Positions 23,514 through 37,319 of a stretch of DNA of 64,000 nt are shown piece after piece. The notes under the pieces are model-generated. The model saw only the letters and a list, made by a program, of their open reading frames with translations, searched no databases and was not told the DNA's origin. The translations under genes were made by a program, and so were the position numbers. Within the stretch, counting starts at the first letter, position 1; each line of letters opens with the position of its first letter. The stretch comes from Hymenopus coronatus (lineage: Eukaryota > Arthropoda > Insecta > Mantodea > Hymenopodidae): NCBI GenBank assembly GCA_030762935.1, contig CM060900.1:432569921-432633920 (forward strand). Reading direction: 5' to 3'.

Positions 23514-23892
23514 GGATTTATGATAAGGCGTGAAATTAGTTTGTAACCTTACGAACAAATTGGTGCCGTATCGGATGTGTGGAATGGAAGGTGGACGTTG
23601 GATGTTTGGAGTGAAAGAAGAGGCCACATTTATAACGTACCACAGCTCAAGAGGTGGTAGTTGCTTGCATTGGCTTTTAAGGAGGTATCTCCAGTCAACC
23701 TATTCTACTTTGAGTTGTTTAAGGGTACGTTATGTACTCTTTAAGAATTATTTGCTACCTACTGATTTGTATAATATGGGATGGGGCACAATGTAACGCA
23801 CTTAGGAGTAACATTTTGACTTTTATATACCTAGTGCTTAACGACAGTTTTTATACTATTGCACCGCAGGCGATGACACTGATGATACATTT

Positions 23893-23990
23893 AATGAAGA
23901 GGGTGCACCGGAGAAAACCCGCCTTGCACAGCTTTGTCCACCGCAAATGCCACATGAGGTCGCTTGGGATCGAACCCGACCGCCATTTTG
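23893..23990 (-). mobile_element. SINE S1 fragment (reverse)
   Basis: Only the tRNA-like and adjacent part of S1 remains (GGAGAAAACCCGCCTTG, CCACCGCAAATGCCACATG, GGGATCGAACCCGACCGCC on the plus strand). The matching fragment in copy B is 41884-41975. The frames that cross it (23732-24061, 41839-42063) are therefore not genes. Confidence 0.7.
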
Positions 23991-26900
23991 AAGAAAGTGA
24001 AACGTGCAATTACCTAAAATTTTATTCTAATACGATTGGCCAAACTCATATTTCCGTTTAGTGTTGGAATTTTAGTGCAATCCAAGAAAACCGAAGGTAA
24101 AGACATTCCATTGGTAGATATTCTTATAGAAATCATGTTTTTAGATTGTTTTTCTGGTCGGCACTCTTGTGTTGTTGTGGTCCACATAGCTGGAATTAGT
24201 ATTGCTTTTGAATCGTGTTTAATTTTCCATGTGTTCCATACCTGATTGTCACGAAATGTGGTAAATGGAACATCTACAATTTTAGTCTGAGCAGAAAAAT
24301 AGTTCTTCTATTTTGTGGCAAAAGATTGGTGTTTGTCTGATGTTTTGTGATATGCAAACTTAAGTTCATCTGAATGTGTGAGCGTGAGATAGTCCTGTGA
24401 GTTCTTATTCCAGTGGAGATAAGTTCTGAGATTTCTCGAAATCGATGGTTTCTGTAGCTGTACCAGAATTTGTAAGTGGCCTTTTGCGAATATTGTACAG
24501 CAGGTGATAGAGAAGGATATGTTATGATAGGCAATACCGTCACTAGGCCTATAAACTAGCAGCGGATCAGTTTTGATGTTTGTTGGTGATTTAAAACAGA
24601 AGCAATTAATATGGAATTAAAGGGCATTTTTCGCCTGTATCAAAGGTGTGCCAGGAACGTCCAGTAAGTTCTCCCTGCACGTAGTCTGGCGCGTATGGAG
24701 TAATTCGTTTTGATGTTGGCGGGAAAATGTGGGTTTTTAAGGGCTGGTCTTACCATTACTCACTGAAAACGTCAGAAAGCTAAAAACTGCAATTTATCAG
24801 GTATTTCTTGAGAAAGGGAAATAACATTTGTGGAAGAATTGTAACCATGGTTAGATTTGATGAATGGAAAAGATAGTCTTTAATAAATAAAAAGTAGGAT
24901 ATTTTTGGAGGAAAGGGCTGAAAATAGCGTTCTTTTAAAGGCTCTTTTTCAGATTCTGGCAACCAATCCCAAACGGAATAGTTTGTAATGTTAAAGATTG
25001 GAAGCCTGGGAATTGGGTCTTAGTCGGAATGTTTAACGCAGATAGGAAGCTGCGCCTTCCAAAGGAAACTTCCATTTTCTATGTTAATGGGATCGAGATT
25101 GCCAATAAACAGCAAGCATAAGAAAGACCAAAAAACTTCAAATTCATACAGAAATAAAAAATATAATTCATGAAGAAATAATCACGGAATTGGTTCCTAC
25201 TGTGATATACCTATGTGGTATTCATTTTACTTATATTTTACTATATTCCATATCATATACAAGTTCCGTGACCTATTCTATCTGAAATTAAAGAGTGTCG
25301 TGTGTTACATGTAGGTTATTTTTAATACATATTATAAGAGGGTGCTCGTATTACGCCTTGGGTATGCTCATATTTCCGTCACATGCTTTAATATGAGTAA
25401 TTTAGAAGACCTTAATTACTTTTCTGTGCCAAAATTATTAAATTTTCATTAATATGTATTATAATTTGCAATCCAAATTGAATGTGCAGTACAGTACAAT
25501 AATAATGTTGTTTAATAACCATATTGTTTAATATATGAAACACATTTCCTTAAGGTGCTCCTAACCGCCTGACTTCCGTGTAAAAGCATAAATTCTGTAT
25601 TCATAATATAAAAAAGTTGGAGGGAACAGGTAAACACATTTAGCGGGACAGTGTCAAGTTATGTATATGTTGAAACACAAAAATTCACTGAAAAATAATA
25701 TATACTTTTACAGAAAACTGTAACTGAAAATACGACCAGTGATAATTTAAAAAAAAAATATTCGTGTAACCTTAATAATTAGCATTCAGCTTTAATTTTA
25801 CATGGATTATTTTAAATTACTTCTGTATTCAGTGTAATCTTTTCATTTCAGTGTGTTTAATAGTTTTTGAGACTTAAAACCAAAAATGGCACTCAAACAG
25901 TAAAAAAAGAAAAAAAAAAAATTGACTCACGACTACAAGGTGTGCTTCCAACAGGAATATTACAAATATTTTACAGTCGTTATCTTGCAAGCTCTAACAT
26001 TTTGGGGACATAGCAGTTGACATTCGAACAATTTTCTCTACCGTGAATATTTCGGATTAATCACATGTTATATTGTCACGCCGGCTGTTAGTAATTCAAA
26101 AACTCGCATGACTATATGAGGGAATAGATCGGGAAAATGTACTTTTCTTTACAGCTAGGCGTGCTCATGGGAACGCAGCTGTATTCCATCAGGGACCACA
26201 GAGACATATTCTACATAAGTATAATTGATGGTGAGAAGAGCCAACTAATCTACTAATTCAAAGTTCTAAGCAATGTTAAGTTTTTATTTATTGGTTACCT
26301 TAAAGCTTGTGGCGTGCGTCCTCCATGGCTGCCTAGAGAGGAGCCTTACTCGTATGAGTTCCTAGCACAACAAATAGAGGAAGAGTCCAGTCTTTTATTA
26401 TACCGCCAAGTTGGCAGTATCACCAACATATGAAAAGCTAACTCCACCCAGTACTACCAAACCCTATCACGCAGCCAGGATATGACAATATGTAGAGGTC
26501 AATAAAAGTAATCGTTTTTATATTACCTATAGCTTACTAACAGAGCAAAGTTCATCGCTGTAAACTTATATACTTTTCTTTGGCTTCTCTAGGGCTTTAA
26601 GGGAAATAAAAAGTATTAAATAAGTTCCTAATCATATTAATTTCTACTAGGGCGAAACAATTGCTTCGACTCAGCAATAAATAAGACGTTCAGTATTGCA
26701 TATTGCAATTTTACATTACAAAATATTACTACTTACCATTACCAGAAATTAAGTCATCTGGTGAGCAAAATGTACTGGTAGATATTCCTTAGAAATTGTT
26801 AATTTTACAGCGAATTATTTTAAACAAACTTTAAGCAATTCACTGTTTTGGTGTAAATTAATCTTGTGTGTGTGTGGTTTCAAATCCCGTTTGCGTGAAG

Positions 26901-28074
26901 CAGTCAAACTGGAGTTACATTTAAGGGTTTCGCTTACAATTTATGTTTATATTTTCAATTTTAGGGACCAATAATGTGAGTTACAGTGCTTTCAAGTTCT
27001 CTATCCCTTTGACTGATATATATATATATATATATATCATGGTATATAGGAGTGAACTGGTTTATATACTTTAGTGCAGCCAAGATTTGTTATCAGTTCG
27101 CAATATTGCAAGCTTATTCGAGACATCAGGTAGGTTTTGTCAGTAAAAAGATGTTACAGTTGTTATTTATACAAGAATATTTTTAATAAAGCAACGAAAT
27201 TAACACATAAATAACGTTTATCTACATGTAAGCTGTTTTGGTGGGTAAGATTTGATCATGCGCCCTTTAATCCAGAGCTTTGCTGGACTTGGTTGGTCCA
27301 CTGGCTGCCAAATTACTTCTGGTTTTTCGTTTAATAATTTAGAATTCGACTGCTAATACAACACAAATATGTCGTGTAAAATTATTCTGGAAGCACATTA
27401 GTTGAAACTATAAATACTTTCATTTTGAAATAATGTATGCAAATTACTCAAATTAATGCAAGGCAAGGCAAATTTGACCAAAAATTAAAGAAAAAAGTTG
27501 CAAAATATATAAAATAATATTAATTTTGAATTTGAAGAAAATATAACATTATTCCTGATTGGCACATTTGAACCACCAATTAAGTGAAGCTATAAATTGA
27601 CAGGTGCTTAGTTAAATGATACGCTCAAACTCACACTTTTTTTTTTTTAGAAAATTTATTTCAAACCTGTTTGCTGCCTCTGAAAAGTACATTATAAAGA
27701 AAATTAGCACATACGTTTTCGATATAATGCTCTAATTTTCAGAAGTAAGTCATTAAATTTTGAAAAATCAAGAGCTTGATAGAGTACAAAAAGTAATAAT
27801 TTATAAACAATACGTAATAGTTAATATAAAAATCGGATTATTCTATTTATACTCATTTACTGTAAAGCTTACTTTTTTATCTGAATATTTCTGAATAATG
27901 AATTTATACAATTAAAATTATATTTAAAGAAATGAAAAATGGAATTAAACAAAATTATCACGGTTATTTTGTATAGTTACTGAAATAAATTTCACCAAGA
28001 TATATTACATAATGTAGATTTTCCAAATATCACATGCATTAATTTAAAACAAAGATGCAAAACTGTAAAATATA
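23991..28074. other. duplicated spacer without recognised gene
   Basis: Matched at 41976-46766 in copy B. Frames on both strands around 24036-24543 and 24780-24962 recur in B (42000-42953) with many base differences and no recognisable domain. An (AT)n tract lies at 27018-27038. The segment at 26290-26480 is the uninterrupted counterpart of the place where copy B carries a 5S-like element. Confidence 0.5.
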
Positions 28075-28388
28075 CTCGTGGCGATCGCCTACCCCTATGC
28101 GTTGCGAGTTCAATCCCAAACGCCCGCATAAGGGATTCGTGGTGGACGAAGCGGCATCTGGGCAGGTTTACTCCGGGTACTCCGGTCCCCCCCCCCCCCG
28201 CCAAACCATTCCAACAAAATCTTCATTATACATTACGCTTTTATTTCCAGGTTCTTTATTCTGTGGTTCCGTGCCGTTGGCTCCCCGCCATGCTTCTGAG
28301 CCTTAGGACTTCGTTTGTAAGTCCTAGGAGGGTCAGTCCTAAATATGTGGAGGTAAATTGACTACGAAAAAAAAAAAAAAAAAAAAAA
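28075..28388 (+). mobile_element. SINE family S1 copy
   Basis: Plus-strand S1 with a damaged head (ACTCGTGGCGATCGCC), B-box relic GAGTTCAATCCCAAACGCCC, body TTCGTGGTGGACGAAGCGG, a C-run at 28187-28199, GTAAGTCCTAGGAGGG and a terminal A-run. Copy B carries the same SINE at 46767-47322, but split by an S2 element. Confidence 0.85.
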
Positions 28389-31300
28389 GGAACTGGAAAC
28401 ACATTATTTTGACTTTCGTTTTGAAAGAATGTAAAGCAAGAATGTATGTGAATTATTTTTATAAAATTCTAGTATTATACAAAATAAGCGGGTATATTTA
28501 AATTCGCAGAGCATACCTTTTAAACTCATATCACATTTCAGGTACGTATGTCGCAGATTACGTTGTCTGTTGTAGAGGAGAGCAAAAGAACCTACGTTAA
28601 TTTTCTATAAGGATGTCACCAGGGCCTGTAGGGCGAGCGATATGCAGGAGTCAATGTGTGCTGTATTACTCATTGGCGTCTAGAGGCCTGAGGTTTTTTT
28701 TTTTTTAATTCATTTTGTTAATTACAAAAGGTATAAGTTATATTATAAATAGAGTATATCTGTTCACAATTTTTTTTATTATTTTTTGTTATATATAGTT
28801 ATGAACTATGTTGTCTGTGCGTTTAAATTAAACCTGCGCAGGAAGATGGTAAAAAGTTGGGAGCGTTGCGCGAGTGGAAACGATATTAAGGATTCTTCAG
28901 TAAAACGGACCAGCTTGTTTAGTCTAAATGTTAGATAGACGGTTCATAAGCAACACCCTCTTCTAAAACTATACTGAGTGTTAATGAACTACACTGAATT
29001 AATTCAAGAGATTATAGACGTGTCTAATATAGGTAATTTCATATAGGAAATGCATGGACTACGGCTAAACGTAACGCAGTTATAATTGGTTTCAAATGCA
29101 GATATGTCGAAATTTAATCAGTCAGATGAAAACCTGGCTTGAAATGTCTTTCAAACTGATTCACTAGTAATATGATTTTCAGCAACTTGTTATTCGCATT
29201 CTTACTGCCATAAAGTTCTCTCAAATCTCGAGCAGCGGCACTGTGTATTAACTTCCTTCTTGCATTATGTAGCCCACTCTGGAGACATTTATTTAATTGC
29301 TCCTGTGGCTTAATGTGTAACCCCAAAAGCTTATGACCTGAATGTGATAGGTAAGTTTCCTGTCATGGATTTAGCCTTTAAATTAAGTCCATACGAAGAA
29401 GTTCTGCCTGTTGAATACATATTAGTCCATTTCCCCTTTATTTCTGTGTTGTTCCTGTTTATTTACATTTTTACTTACAAATTCACACACATGCACAATC
29501 ATGCCCAAGGCAGAAGCCCATCCTGCGTCACGGGGCATCTAAGTTTTGCATTTAAAGCGACCGGAGCCATGGAGACCGGCAAAGATTCAAACTCGAAAAG
29601 ACATACTGCCTATTGTGCGAAGTTAATCTCATAACCATTCCACCCAAAAGTACGCTCTCCAACTGCCCTTCGGTTTTGTGTTCTAGAATGGTATCATTAG
29701 ACAGGGGCGGACCGATATTTTAAAAACCTATGTCTCTAGCTTCGAAATTTGAACAGGCAGACCAGAGATCTACTATTTCAAATAATTTAAGACACCTCCC
29801 TATTCTCTGAAAATATTTCGGTGTAGTTCATTAATATCCTGTATATCTTTATATTTACCACACATTTCATAATATTCTAATTAACCCTCCCCTTTCCTCT
29901 TAGGTATATCATAAAGATTAGTGTATGTATTAGTCATGCTTTTAAGGGCACTGTAGGTCATTATGATGTTAAAGAAGCTAACATATAACACCACTTTAAA
30001 TCCCGTTTACACATAAATTGTAACCAAATTTGGGTTGGTTATAACTTCATGGGATCTGCGAATAATGCTTATAAAAATGACGAGTTAATGCTTGCATAAA
30101 ATTGTGAAAAAGTGATAAGCGTCATCCTGCTTCCAAACAACCGCCTGCAGTGCCATTAGCAGTTAAAGCGGGCGTTAAACACTACAAAAAATAAATGCTT
30201 CCAAACTCAAAATTTTTCAAATCATACATCATGTGCACTTTTCTCCTTTTCACTCTTACATCACATAAAATATGATTTTGTACTATTAACAAGGTAATTT
30301 GTCAATATTTTATCCTGTCAAGAATAAAAACACTTAAATTTAATAACATAAATATTAATTTTTTCCCATAATTTTTTTAAACTTAGTTTCACACTTATTT
30401 AAAATCAGCACACAAAAGGAGCTTAAAGAGGTAGTGCCCAGAAATATCCAGTAAAATCTAGTAAACACTCTTTTAACGCTTTTGGAGAAAAGTACTGCTC
30501 AAGTATGAAAATACCAATTACGGATAATACAGAAATAAGAAGAATAACAAGTTGTAATTTTATGCCAACGTGCCTAAATTGGAAACTTAACGGGAATAAT
30601 TTGTCAATAAGTCTAATGATATATGTATTATTTTAAAACTGAAGACAGAATCCAGAATGGGTGATCATCCCTATGCCTGGTATGAAAAAGAGGAAGTGGA
30701 TTTTAATGTAGGTAATTAAAATTCACATACTATAATAAAGGCTCCACACAGTGGATTCTAGTATTTCACAGAAAACTATCACATCGAGCGCCACACTTGT
30801 GTCCTTCCTCTTCCCAAAACGAATGCCGAAAAACGTACTATATTTCCTCTTTAATATCATTACACAGCTGGTCGAAGTCATTTGATGCAGCTTTGAAAAC
30901 AGGAAGTCAATGGTTGAAATGCGTCCAGGAATTTACACTTTGACTGAGCCGGTAAATGATTCCTGGAACGAACACTCCCCAAATTTTCTTTCTCAATTAT
31001 CATTTCGTCTCATTTAGGTAGCATCAGTGTCAGTCTTCGTGTTATCGCAGGTGGTAAGCACTAGCATTAAACATGTTAAAAGTTACGATTACCGCAAAGA
31101 AAGTTACAGAATTAAACAACTGAAATTGGTGTCAATTCAAGGCTGTAAGATGAATGTTCAGATTATCACCAGTTAAGGGAACTGGATCTTTTATTGTAAG
31201 TGAAAGTTACAAAATTTTCAATTTTTGAAGTGTCATAATATAAACACTTCAGACAGCATTTTGGATTAACATTTTTTACGACATGCCATTTTTAATCCCC

Positions 31301-32242
31301 AGCGACATGTTTAAATCACTCAAGTGCTAATTTTAACCCTGCTTCTCCTTTGTGTATGTGATTTTATCATAAGTAATATAACAAGAGCTCCAACTTTTAT
31401 CTAGAGAGAAGCTGTAGCTCGAGTTGTATTTATTAAGACTATTTCGTGAATAAAATAACAATGATTAGCCTATATGGACACCAAGAATAATATTTCTAAA
31501 ATCCTATTTGTCTTGACATATATTTGCATCGAAATCACTGCAACTTGATGTCCACATCATAAACCATGGCATCGCTGCTTACAGAATCGTTTTACTGGCT
31601 CCACACACACTCTCTCTGTTGTTTTTAGTACCTGCGGGTTTGAGTTTTCAATTAATATGTCTATTTCAGCGATAGACCTTTCCCCAAACGTTTTGGAACT
31701 TTCGCCATTATGTACAGGAATATCACTGCACACTGATACGATTATTATGTGACGAACATTAATTTGGAGAGAAACTAAATGCACGCGGATGCGACAGATT
31801 TAGAAATACAATTGCACGTGGGTGTAATTAAAAAAAAACAAAAAACGATCAAAATGCAGAGATGAGTTCCGCTTAGTTGGAATTTTACGCACAAAGTACT
31901 GGATTGACCACTTCCTACGATCACGTGTCATGAACGAAATAGTCAGTGTTACAGCTTTTCGCACGAAATTCGTTCCTTGAGCTTTGCTCTAGTTTGTATG
32001 CAAATTTGCTTACATAACCTCAAATATGCTATCAAAGATTTAAATATGCATTTTATGATTCCTTTGTTCATTAGCTCAAAAATAATTTATTAATACCAAA
32101 AAACATGAAGATTTTAATAACTTTGTAGAAAAGAAACATTTGTTTCTCTGCAACTAATGGTATCTTCTTCTCCATCTACTTACCCTTCTCATATGCAGGA
32201 CTTAAAAGCTAATATGTGGTCATATGCTGAGTAGCAGTGAAC
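28389..32242. other. duplicated spacer without recognised gene
   Basis: Matched at 47323-51138 in copy B. The stretch 29440-29640 has TCATGCCCAAGGCAG and GCCATGGAGACCGGC, which look like a strongly diverged S2 relic. Frames at 29114-29326, 29344-29634 and 31557-31784 have partners of different length in B and no known motif. Confidence 0.5.
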
Positions 32243-32520
32243 TATGGATCAGATGGAATATCCATGTATGAGGGATCAGCCCAATCCATGCCATGCGCAT
32301 GAGGAAGTAGACGACATAAAAATGAAGGCAAAATGAATGATAAGAAATGAGATGATGGAGCAATTGGCGAAATGAATGGGAAGAGGAAACCAGAGGACCC
32401 GGTGAAAACCCATCCAGAAGCCGTTTTGTCCACTACAAATCCTACATGCGGTCTCGTGGGACTGAAACCTGGCCGTCTGGGTGGGAGGTGAACGTGGAAC
32501 TACTTTGCCACGGGGCCACA
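32243..32520 (-). mobile_element. SINE family S1 copy (reverse)
   Basis: Minus strand: TGTGGCCCCGTGGCAAAGTAG head, CCCACCCAGACGGCC, GTTTCAGTCCCACGAGACC (B-box relic), TAGTGGACAAAACGGC, CCGGGTCCTCTGGTTTCC and the CATTTCGCC body. It is more diverged than the other S1 copies. Its partner is 51139-51402. Confidence 0.75.
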
Positions 32521-33714
32521 CACAGCTTATGGCATCAACTTAAATCATATCCTTACATTCATATTCACTCTACCAAAGTATCAGAAAACCACTATCACAT
32601 TTCTCTGACGATGTGAATACGCAAGACACTTTTAGATTTTTTTGAGCTAATCAAAACATTAATTGTATTACATGAGAAACTATTTGAGCTAGGGCTTTCA
32701 GCTTTTGCACGGTCATTTAATTGCTTGCTTGTATTAAACGTATCAATTTTATACCTCCAGTTTTGAAATTAAAACAATAGAAAACTCAGTTCTAGTGCCC
32801 TTAAGTGAAAATTCAAAACCTCATTAAGGATCTATCTGATTTGACACAAAAGGATTTTAGCCGAAGTTTCCTTGTTGTAAGCTATTTTTTTAAAGTTCCC
32901 TAGTTGTGAGTTTATTTATTTATTTTATACTAAGATTTAAAAAGAAGTTATAGACACAGTTTTCGTTATGAATGAGATATTTTTGTGACGAAAGGACACA
33001 AAAAAGACTACTCAAGCCACGAACATCTGGATAATTCTGATAAATGTATACTTTAGCATGTATTTAGCCTGGCACAACTTAATAATTTAAATATTACCGT
33101 TTAAATTTTGATCCATACTTCTATAAAGTGTATCTTATACCCTATTTGTCCACACATACATGTTTCGTACTTTTAAGTGCTTCCAGTGCCATATACACTA
33201 ATTAAACGTAATTACACCAATACGAATAGCATTATCAGTTTAAATAGAAAATGATGATAGTTCACAAATGAAACAATAAATTTCAATTTAAGTTTGTGTC
33301 AGATGATTGCTATCGCTTATTTTCGGAGTTCTGAATAAACCTATTATAACATGTAAGAATAAGGTACTGAAATTACTGCTAAAATTTCTGGTGTAGCATG
33401 GATTGTATTGTGCAAGTGTAATGTATATACTCGTGAACAAATCATAAAATAATATGAATATTAATCTTTGAGAAAATGTACGTTTTTTTTCCACTTGGCA
33501 TAATTTGATAGCTAATTAATTGAAGCTATAAATGAAAAAGCGAATATTTATTAATAGGCACGCTCAAACTGGTCCATAGCATGCAATTGTTTAATAATTT
33601 GACTCAAAATGTTCATAAACTTTTCAGAAATAATTATCCAATTTTGAGAAGTAAATAATTAACTTTTTAAAAAGCAAAAGTTTTGGAGACTATAAAAATA
33701 ATATTATTAATATA
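32521..33714. other. duplicated spacer without recognised gene
   Basis: AT-rich sequence matched at 51403-52560 in copy B. A minus-strand frame (33288-33494) has a partner at 52109-52360 with similar wording, but it reads as hydrophobic low-complexity sequence without a domain. Confidence 0.5.
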
Positions 33715-34077
33715 CAATGGTTCCACCACTTGGCATTACTTCTATACGCGGGTACTTTTGTTATTTCGTCATTAGAGCCGCATTGTAATTACTTACTGGT
33801 CTGTTATAAACATTTAGGGCCCTAAGCTGCAAAGCGTAGCCCAACGTGGCGGGCCCTAAGCCGCAATGCGTAGCCGAGGGATATTTTTTATAAGTTGAGG
33901 AGCGTAGCAGTTGCGGCCGAAGGCGACAGGGTGTAGACGATGAATCTGTGAAGCTAAAACCCCAATGTTCCCAAGAAGAAGTCAAAATTTTGACAATCTG
34001 GCAACTTTCACATCTGAACAACTTAGCGCGTGTGTGCGTGCCGCGCGCATGTCAGTATATGGGTGGTGGAACCGTCG
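33715..34077. mobile_element. non-autonomous TIR element with TA target, copy A only
   Basis: The left end reads CAATGGTTCCACCAC and the right end, on the minus strand, CGACGGTTCCACCAC: 15-bp terminal inverted repeats differing at two sites. Both ends abut TA (33713-33714 and 34078-34079). The element is ~363 bp and much more GC-rich than its surroundings. It has an internal direct repeat of GGGCCCTAAGC.GCAA.GCGTAGCC (33817-33842, 33851-33875). Copy B lacks it near 52570, though the flanks differ by a few more bases. TA target duplication suggests a Tc1/mariner-type MITE. The minus-strand frame at 33761-34021 lies inside it and shows no transposase motif. Confidence 0.75.
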
Positions 34078-34935
34078 TATAGCTTTACCAAAATAATAAT
34101 TTTAACAACAATTAAGGATTAATAAAAAAAAATCTGATATAGGTGATTTGCTGTTTAACTCATTTACTATAAAACTTGACATTTTATGTGAATATTTCTA
34201 TAAGTGCATCGTGTGGAACATTTTAATTAAAAGAATGAATTTAGACAGCAAATATATTTAACTATCCATGTGTGTAATTACTGGTATAGATTTTAACAAG
34301 ATGTCTTAAATACTGTGTGCGTATTTTTTTCCTTGCAAATTCCACAATTTCATTACCGTAAGCTAAAAATAATTTCCGATGCAAATGTGTAGTAACATTT
34401 TCTAACATGCTTCCCAAAGCATTCGTTACCGCAGTAAAAGGTAACCAAATGAATTATAAGCTCGGCAAATTTTTGAGAATGTGTTCCATTTTTTTTTTTT
34501 TCAGAAGTATTAAAATTCAGTTCTGGCCTCGAATTTCAATACATCGAAACTGAAACTAACGCAGACTGTGTGAAGGCATTTATGAAACTTTCAACTCAAT
34601 ATCTCCATAAATAAAAATAAATTACATTAGTTAAATATATTTAGGAGTGTCTCGAAAGTAAAGTTCCTTGTGGACGTAAATTGATAACTCAAGACAAATC
34701 CTTTGTTATACAACAATATTTCTACCAATAAAAGTAATGAATCTGAAATTGTCCAACCTTCAGAAATAGCTGCCACCACAGGTACCTCTCATACACATCA
34801 CCTCGCAAGACACTAAGCACGACAGATACTTCTCAGACTCTGGAAGCCCAAATCATACTACTGAGGGGAAGTATGTCAGTCCTCCCTCCACTGCGGTGAC
34901 GTCGCATAGCCTCCCCTACGTGTTCAGTGCCGAAC
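34078..34935. other. duplicated spacer, right end of copy A
   Basis: Matches 52580-53388. No gene recognised. Confidence 0.5.
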
Positions 34936-35219
34936 TATGTTCATCGCCTTTACACAGCACACGCTTGTATGTGTACTAAAACATTAGATATATTTTATAT
35001 GAAGAGCATTTTAATTACGGCTCTGTGATGACGATTGCAAACGTTTTGATCTCTTCTAACGCCTCAATATCCCAAGACATGTACATAGCGGAAGTTTCGT
35101 TTCGTAATCGGCTTACCCTCCCTGTATTTGTAGTACTCCCCAAGACTTTCAAGCCAATGCCTATCGGGGAGCCAACAGCACGAAACAAAGAATGGAGAAC
35201 GGGGGTCGGCATGGGATTA
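34936..35219. other. junction segment between duplication copies
   Basis: Sequence with no counterpart at the end of copy B. Its right half (35090-35215) is a minus-strand S1 3' part: TTTCGTAATCGGCTTACCC, CAAGCCAATGCCTATCGGGG and GAGCCAACAGCACGAAAC. The S1 tRNA-like head is missing, so the fragment is cut where copy B begins. Confidence 0.75.
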
Positions 35220-35439
35220 CATTACTTATCTTTTTCATGTCGCAATTTTAAACCAAACAGACGTTGCTGAAAGTTTGTAACTTTAGCTTTTGCTACTTCT
35301 TTTCACAGCACGAGGTCGAAATGTGACCGAAAATAATGTTTCGAGGCTCTAACAATAATAAAAATCTAATGTGTTTCATTCTCATGGCTCTCCCTAGCTG
35401 TTCCACAAACAAACTTTCCTTACAAATAATTATTTTATG

Positions 35440-36185
35440 CACGTCATTCTAATCTAGATAAACACTGCCAGAATTGTTCTTAATACTGCTTCTTTATAAG
35501 TAGAAGGGAAATAAGGGAATTCACAATGCAAAAGCGATAGTTGATCTTTAAAAAGCCGCTTGCTATGTGATTGAAGTTCCTTTGTTTGTATGACCGGGAG
35601 TTGACATATTCCTGTATGATAAAAGTAAATGTATTTTAGACTGAAACCAAATCTAATAAAGAAAGTATGAGAAACTTGTCATTTCTACAACATTTTAAAA
35701 AAAAAAAAGGCACATGAGATAAATTATGTGTATTGACGAAATCTATATTTTTTGTGTGGCAATCTTTTGTCTCTTACAGATTAATCAGTTATGCAAAATC
35801 CAATAAAATTCATCCAAAATAAAGAGAGTCTTCAGAGGCTATTGTCAGAAAATTCAAGGTAAACCTACATTTTATTTGTCATACAATAACTTTAATGTAA
35901 CTACGATATTTTAACCAACATCGTTAGAGACGTTTTTAAGAAAATCAAAATTGTCAACAATTTTTCCATGTGAAGGGTAGTTGGATGGGGGAATTTTCTT
36001 GAAAAATCTTCATGTCGCATCGAGTTATGCTGCACACACACACACACACACACACACATTTGTCTTATTCAGGGGTTCTCAAAACATATTTCCGATGTAA
36101 TCTCGGTATTCAATTTTTGGGTGGAATACAATACCTACCTTCTCTATATACCATGTGCAAAGTACGTGTAGAGAAAAGTATAAAT
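35440..36185 (-). repeat. R1 interspersed repeat, copy 5 (reverse)
   Basis: Duplicate of copy 4 at 17990-18735, with a longer (CA)n tract at 36033-36059. The frame at 36012-36209 is read through it. Confidence 0.7.
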
Positions 36186-36247
36186 ACTGTAAATTACGGA
36201 AGTTGGTAGTTTGGCCCGAAATCTGTCAAAAATGCGAACAATTTACA

Positions 36248-36476
36248 GCTCGCCCACTTGGGTAGTCTGAAGGTAGCGCGTCAGCCTCACATTCAACAGG
36301 TCGCGAGTTCGAATCTCGCTTAGGGTGAGTTACGAGGATAAGGTTTTCTTCGGGGTTCCCTTATCCTGAGCCTGTCGAGTAACTTTAAGCTCCATGGACC
36401 CCGAGATCATTTGAGCATCATTACACCAATTTCATTCATAGTCCGATATGAACAACCGGTTTAAAGGACGTTAAGC
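36248..36476 (+). mobile_element. SINE family S3 copy
   Basis: Duplicate of 18809-19033 and nearly identical to it, with GGTCGCGAGTTCGAATCTCG and the full body ending GGACGTTAAGCTAC. It was present before the segmental duplication. Confidence 0.85.
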
Positions 36477-37319
36477 TACAGAAGGGGCGGGAGGCGGAAA
36501 GCTCATTAGTAATCTCATTCTTTTAGTGCTATAGCAGTAAGTAAAGACAAGTATGACTGCAGTACATGTTTCAAGAGTTATGGTTTGGTTAGGCTCAAAG
36601 GCGTATGAAAAATTATGAGTTTAGTTCCGAGCAACCGATCCTCCTGGGGGCTGGGCCTTGAAAAGTTTGGAATTCAGACAGAATAAACTTACAACCCTAG
36701 TCCTGGTTCATCTCTGTAAACAAGTACCCACAACAAAAGCGAGCGATGAAGTATTAACATTTCAACAATTTTGATGACTTTAAATCATCCTGTTTCTAGA
36801 TATTATTTTCCTTGATCAAATCTTGAAGACTTAGCACAGAGTATCCGTAAGTAGTCTTACAACATCTTTATTGAAAACTGTCATTTAGAATGTTATTAAA
36901 ACTATTACTCCAAATTACCCATGTATTTTGAAATATAATCTAAAATAATGATAATAATAATCACAATACTAATAATGATAACTACAACTATAATAATGAT
37001 GATAATAGTATTAATAATTAATAAACTCATAGCACCATCGACGTTAGTAATTTTAACCACGAGCTTACTGCCATAACGAAAAGTGTAATGAAGTTATTTC
37101 TGTAAAAGTTTATTTTAATTAACATGAAGTAGATAGAAAAATAATCTTTCGTAGGAACAATTTTCAAATGGCCAATAAAAGTGAACGTGTACGTGTACGA
37201 GCGAGCGCGCGCGCGCACACACACACACACAATCTGTTGGTTTTTTAACGTCTTCCATTTTCAAACGCACACACATCCACTTTCACATTCTGATGGTTAA
37301 TCTGGAGTGACAGTTTTAA

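Larger units (their letters stand above)
17780..34935. repeat. segmental duplication copy A (~17.2 kb)
   Basis: Base-by-base reading shows the same sequence in the same order as 35220-53388. Left limits are near TTTTTCATGTCGCAATTTT (17791 and 35231), with weak similarity a few bases upstream. Right limits fall after TGTTCAGTGCCGAAC (34921-34935 and 53374-53388). Most blocks are near identical with small indels. Copy A lacks the 5S-like insertion, the S2 insertion and several expanded microsatellites of copy B, and has a TIR element at 33715-34077 that B lacks. No host gene was recognised; the small frames shared by A and B do not stay open in both. Confidence 0.92.
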
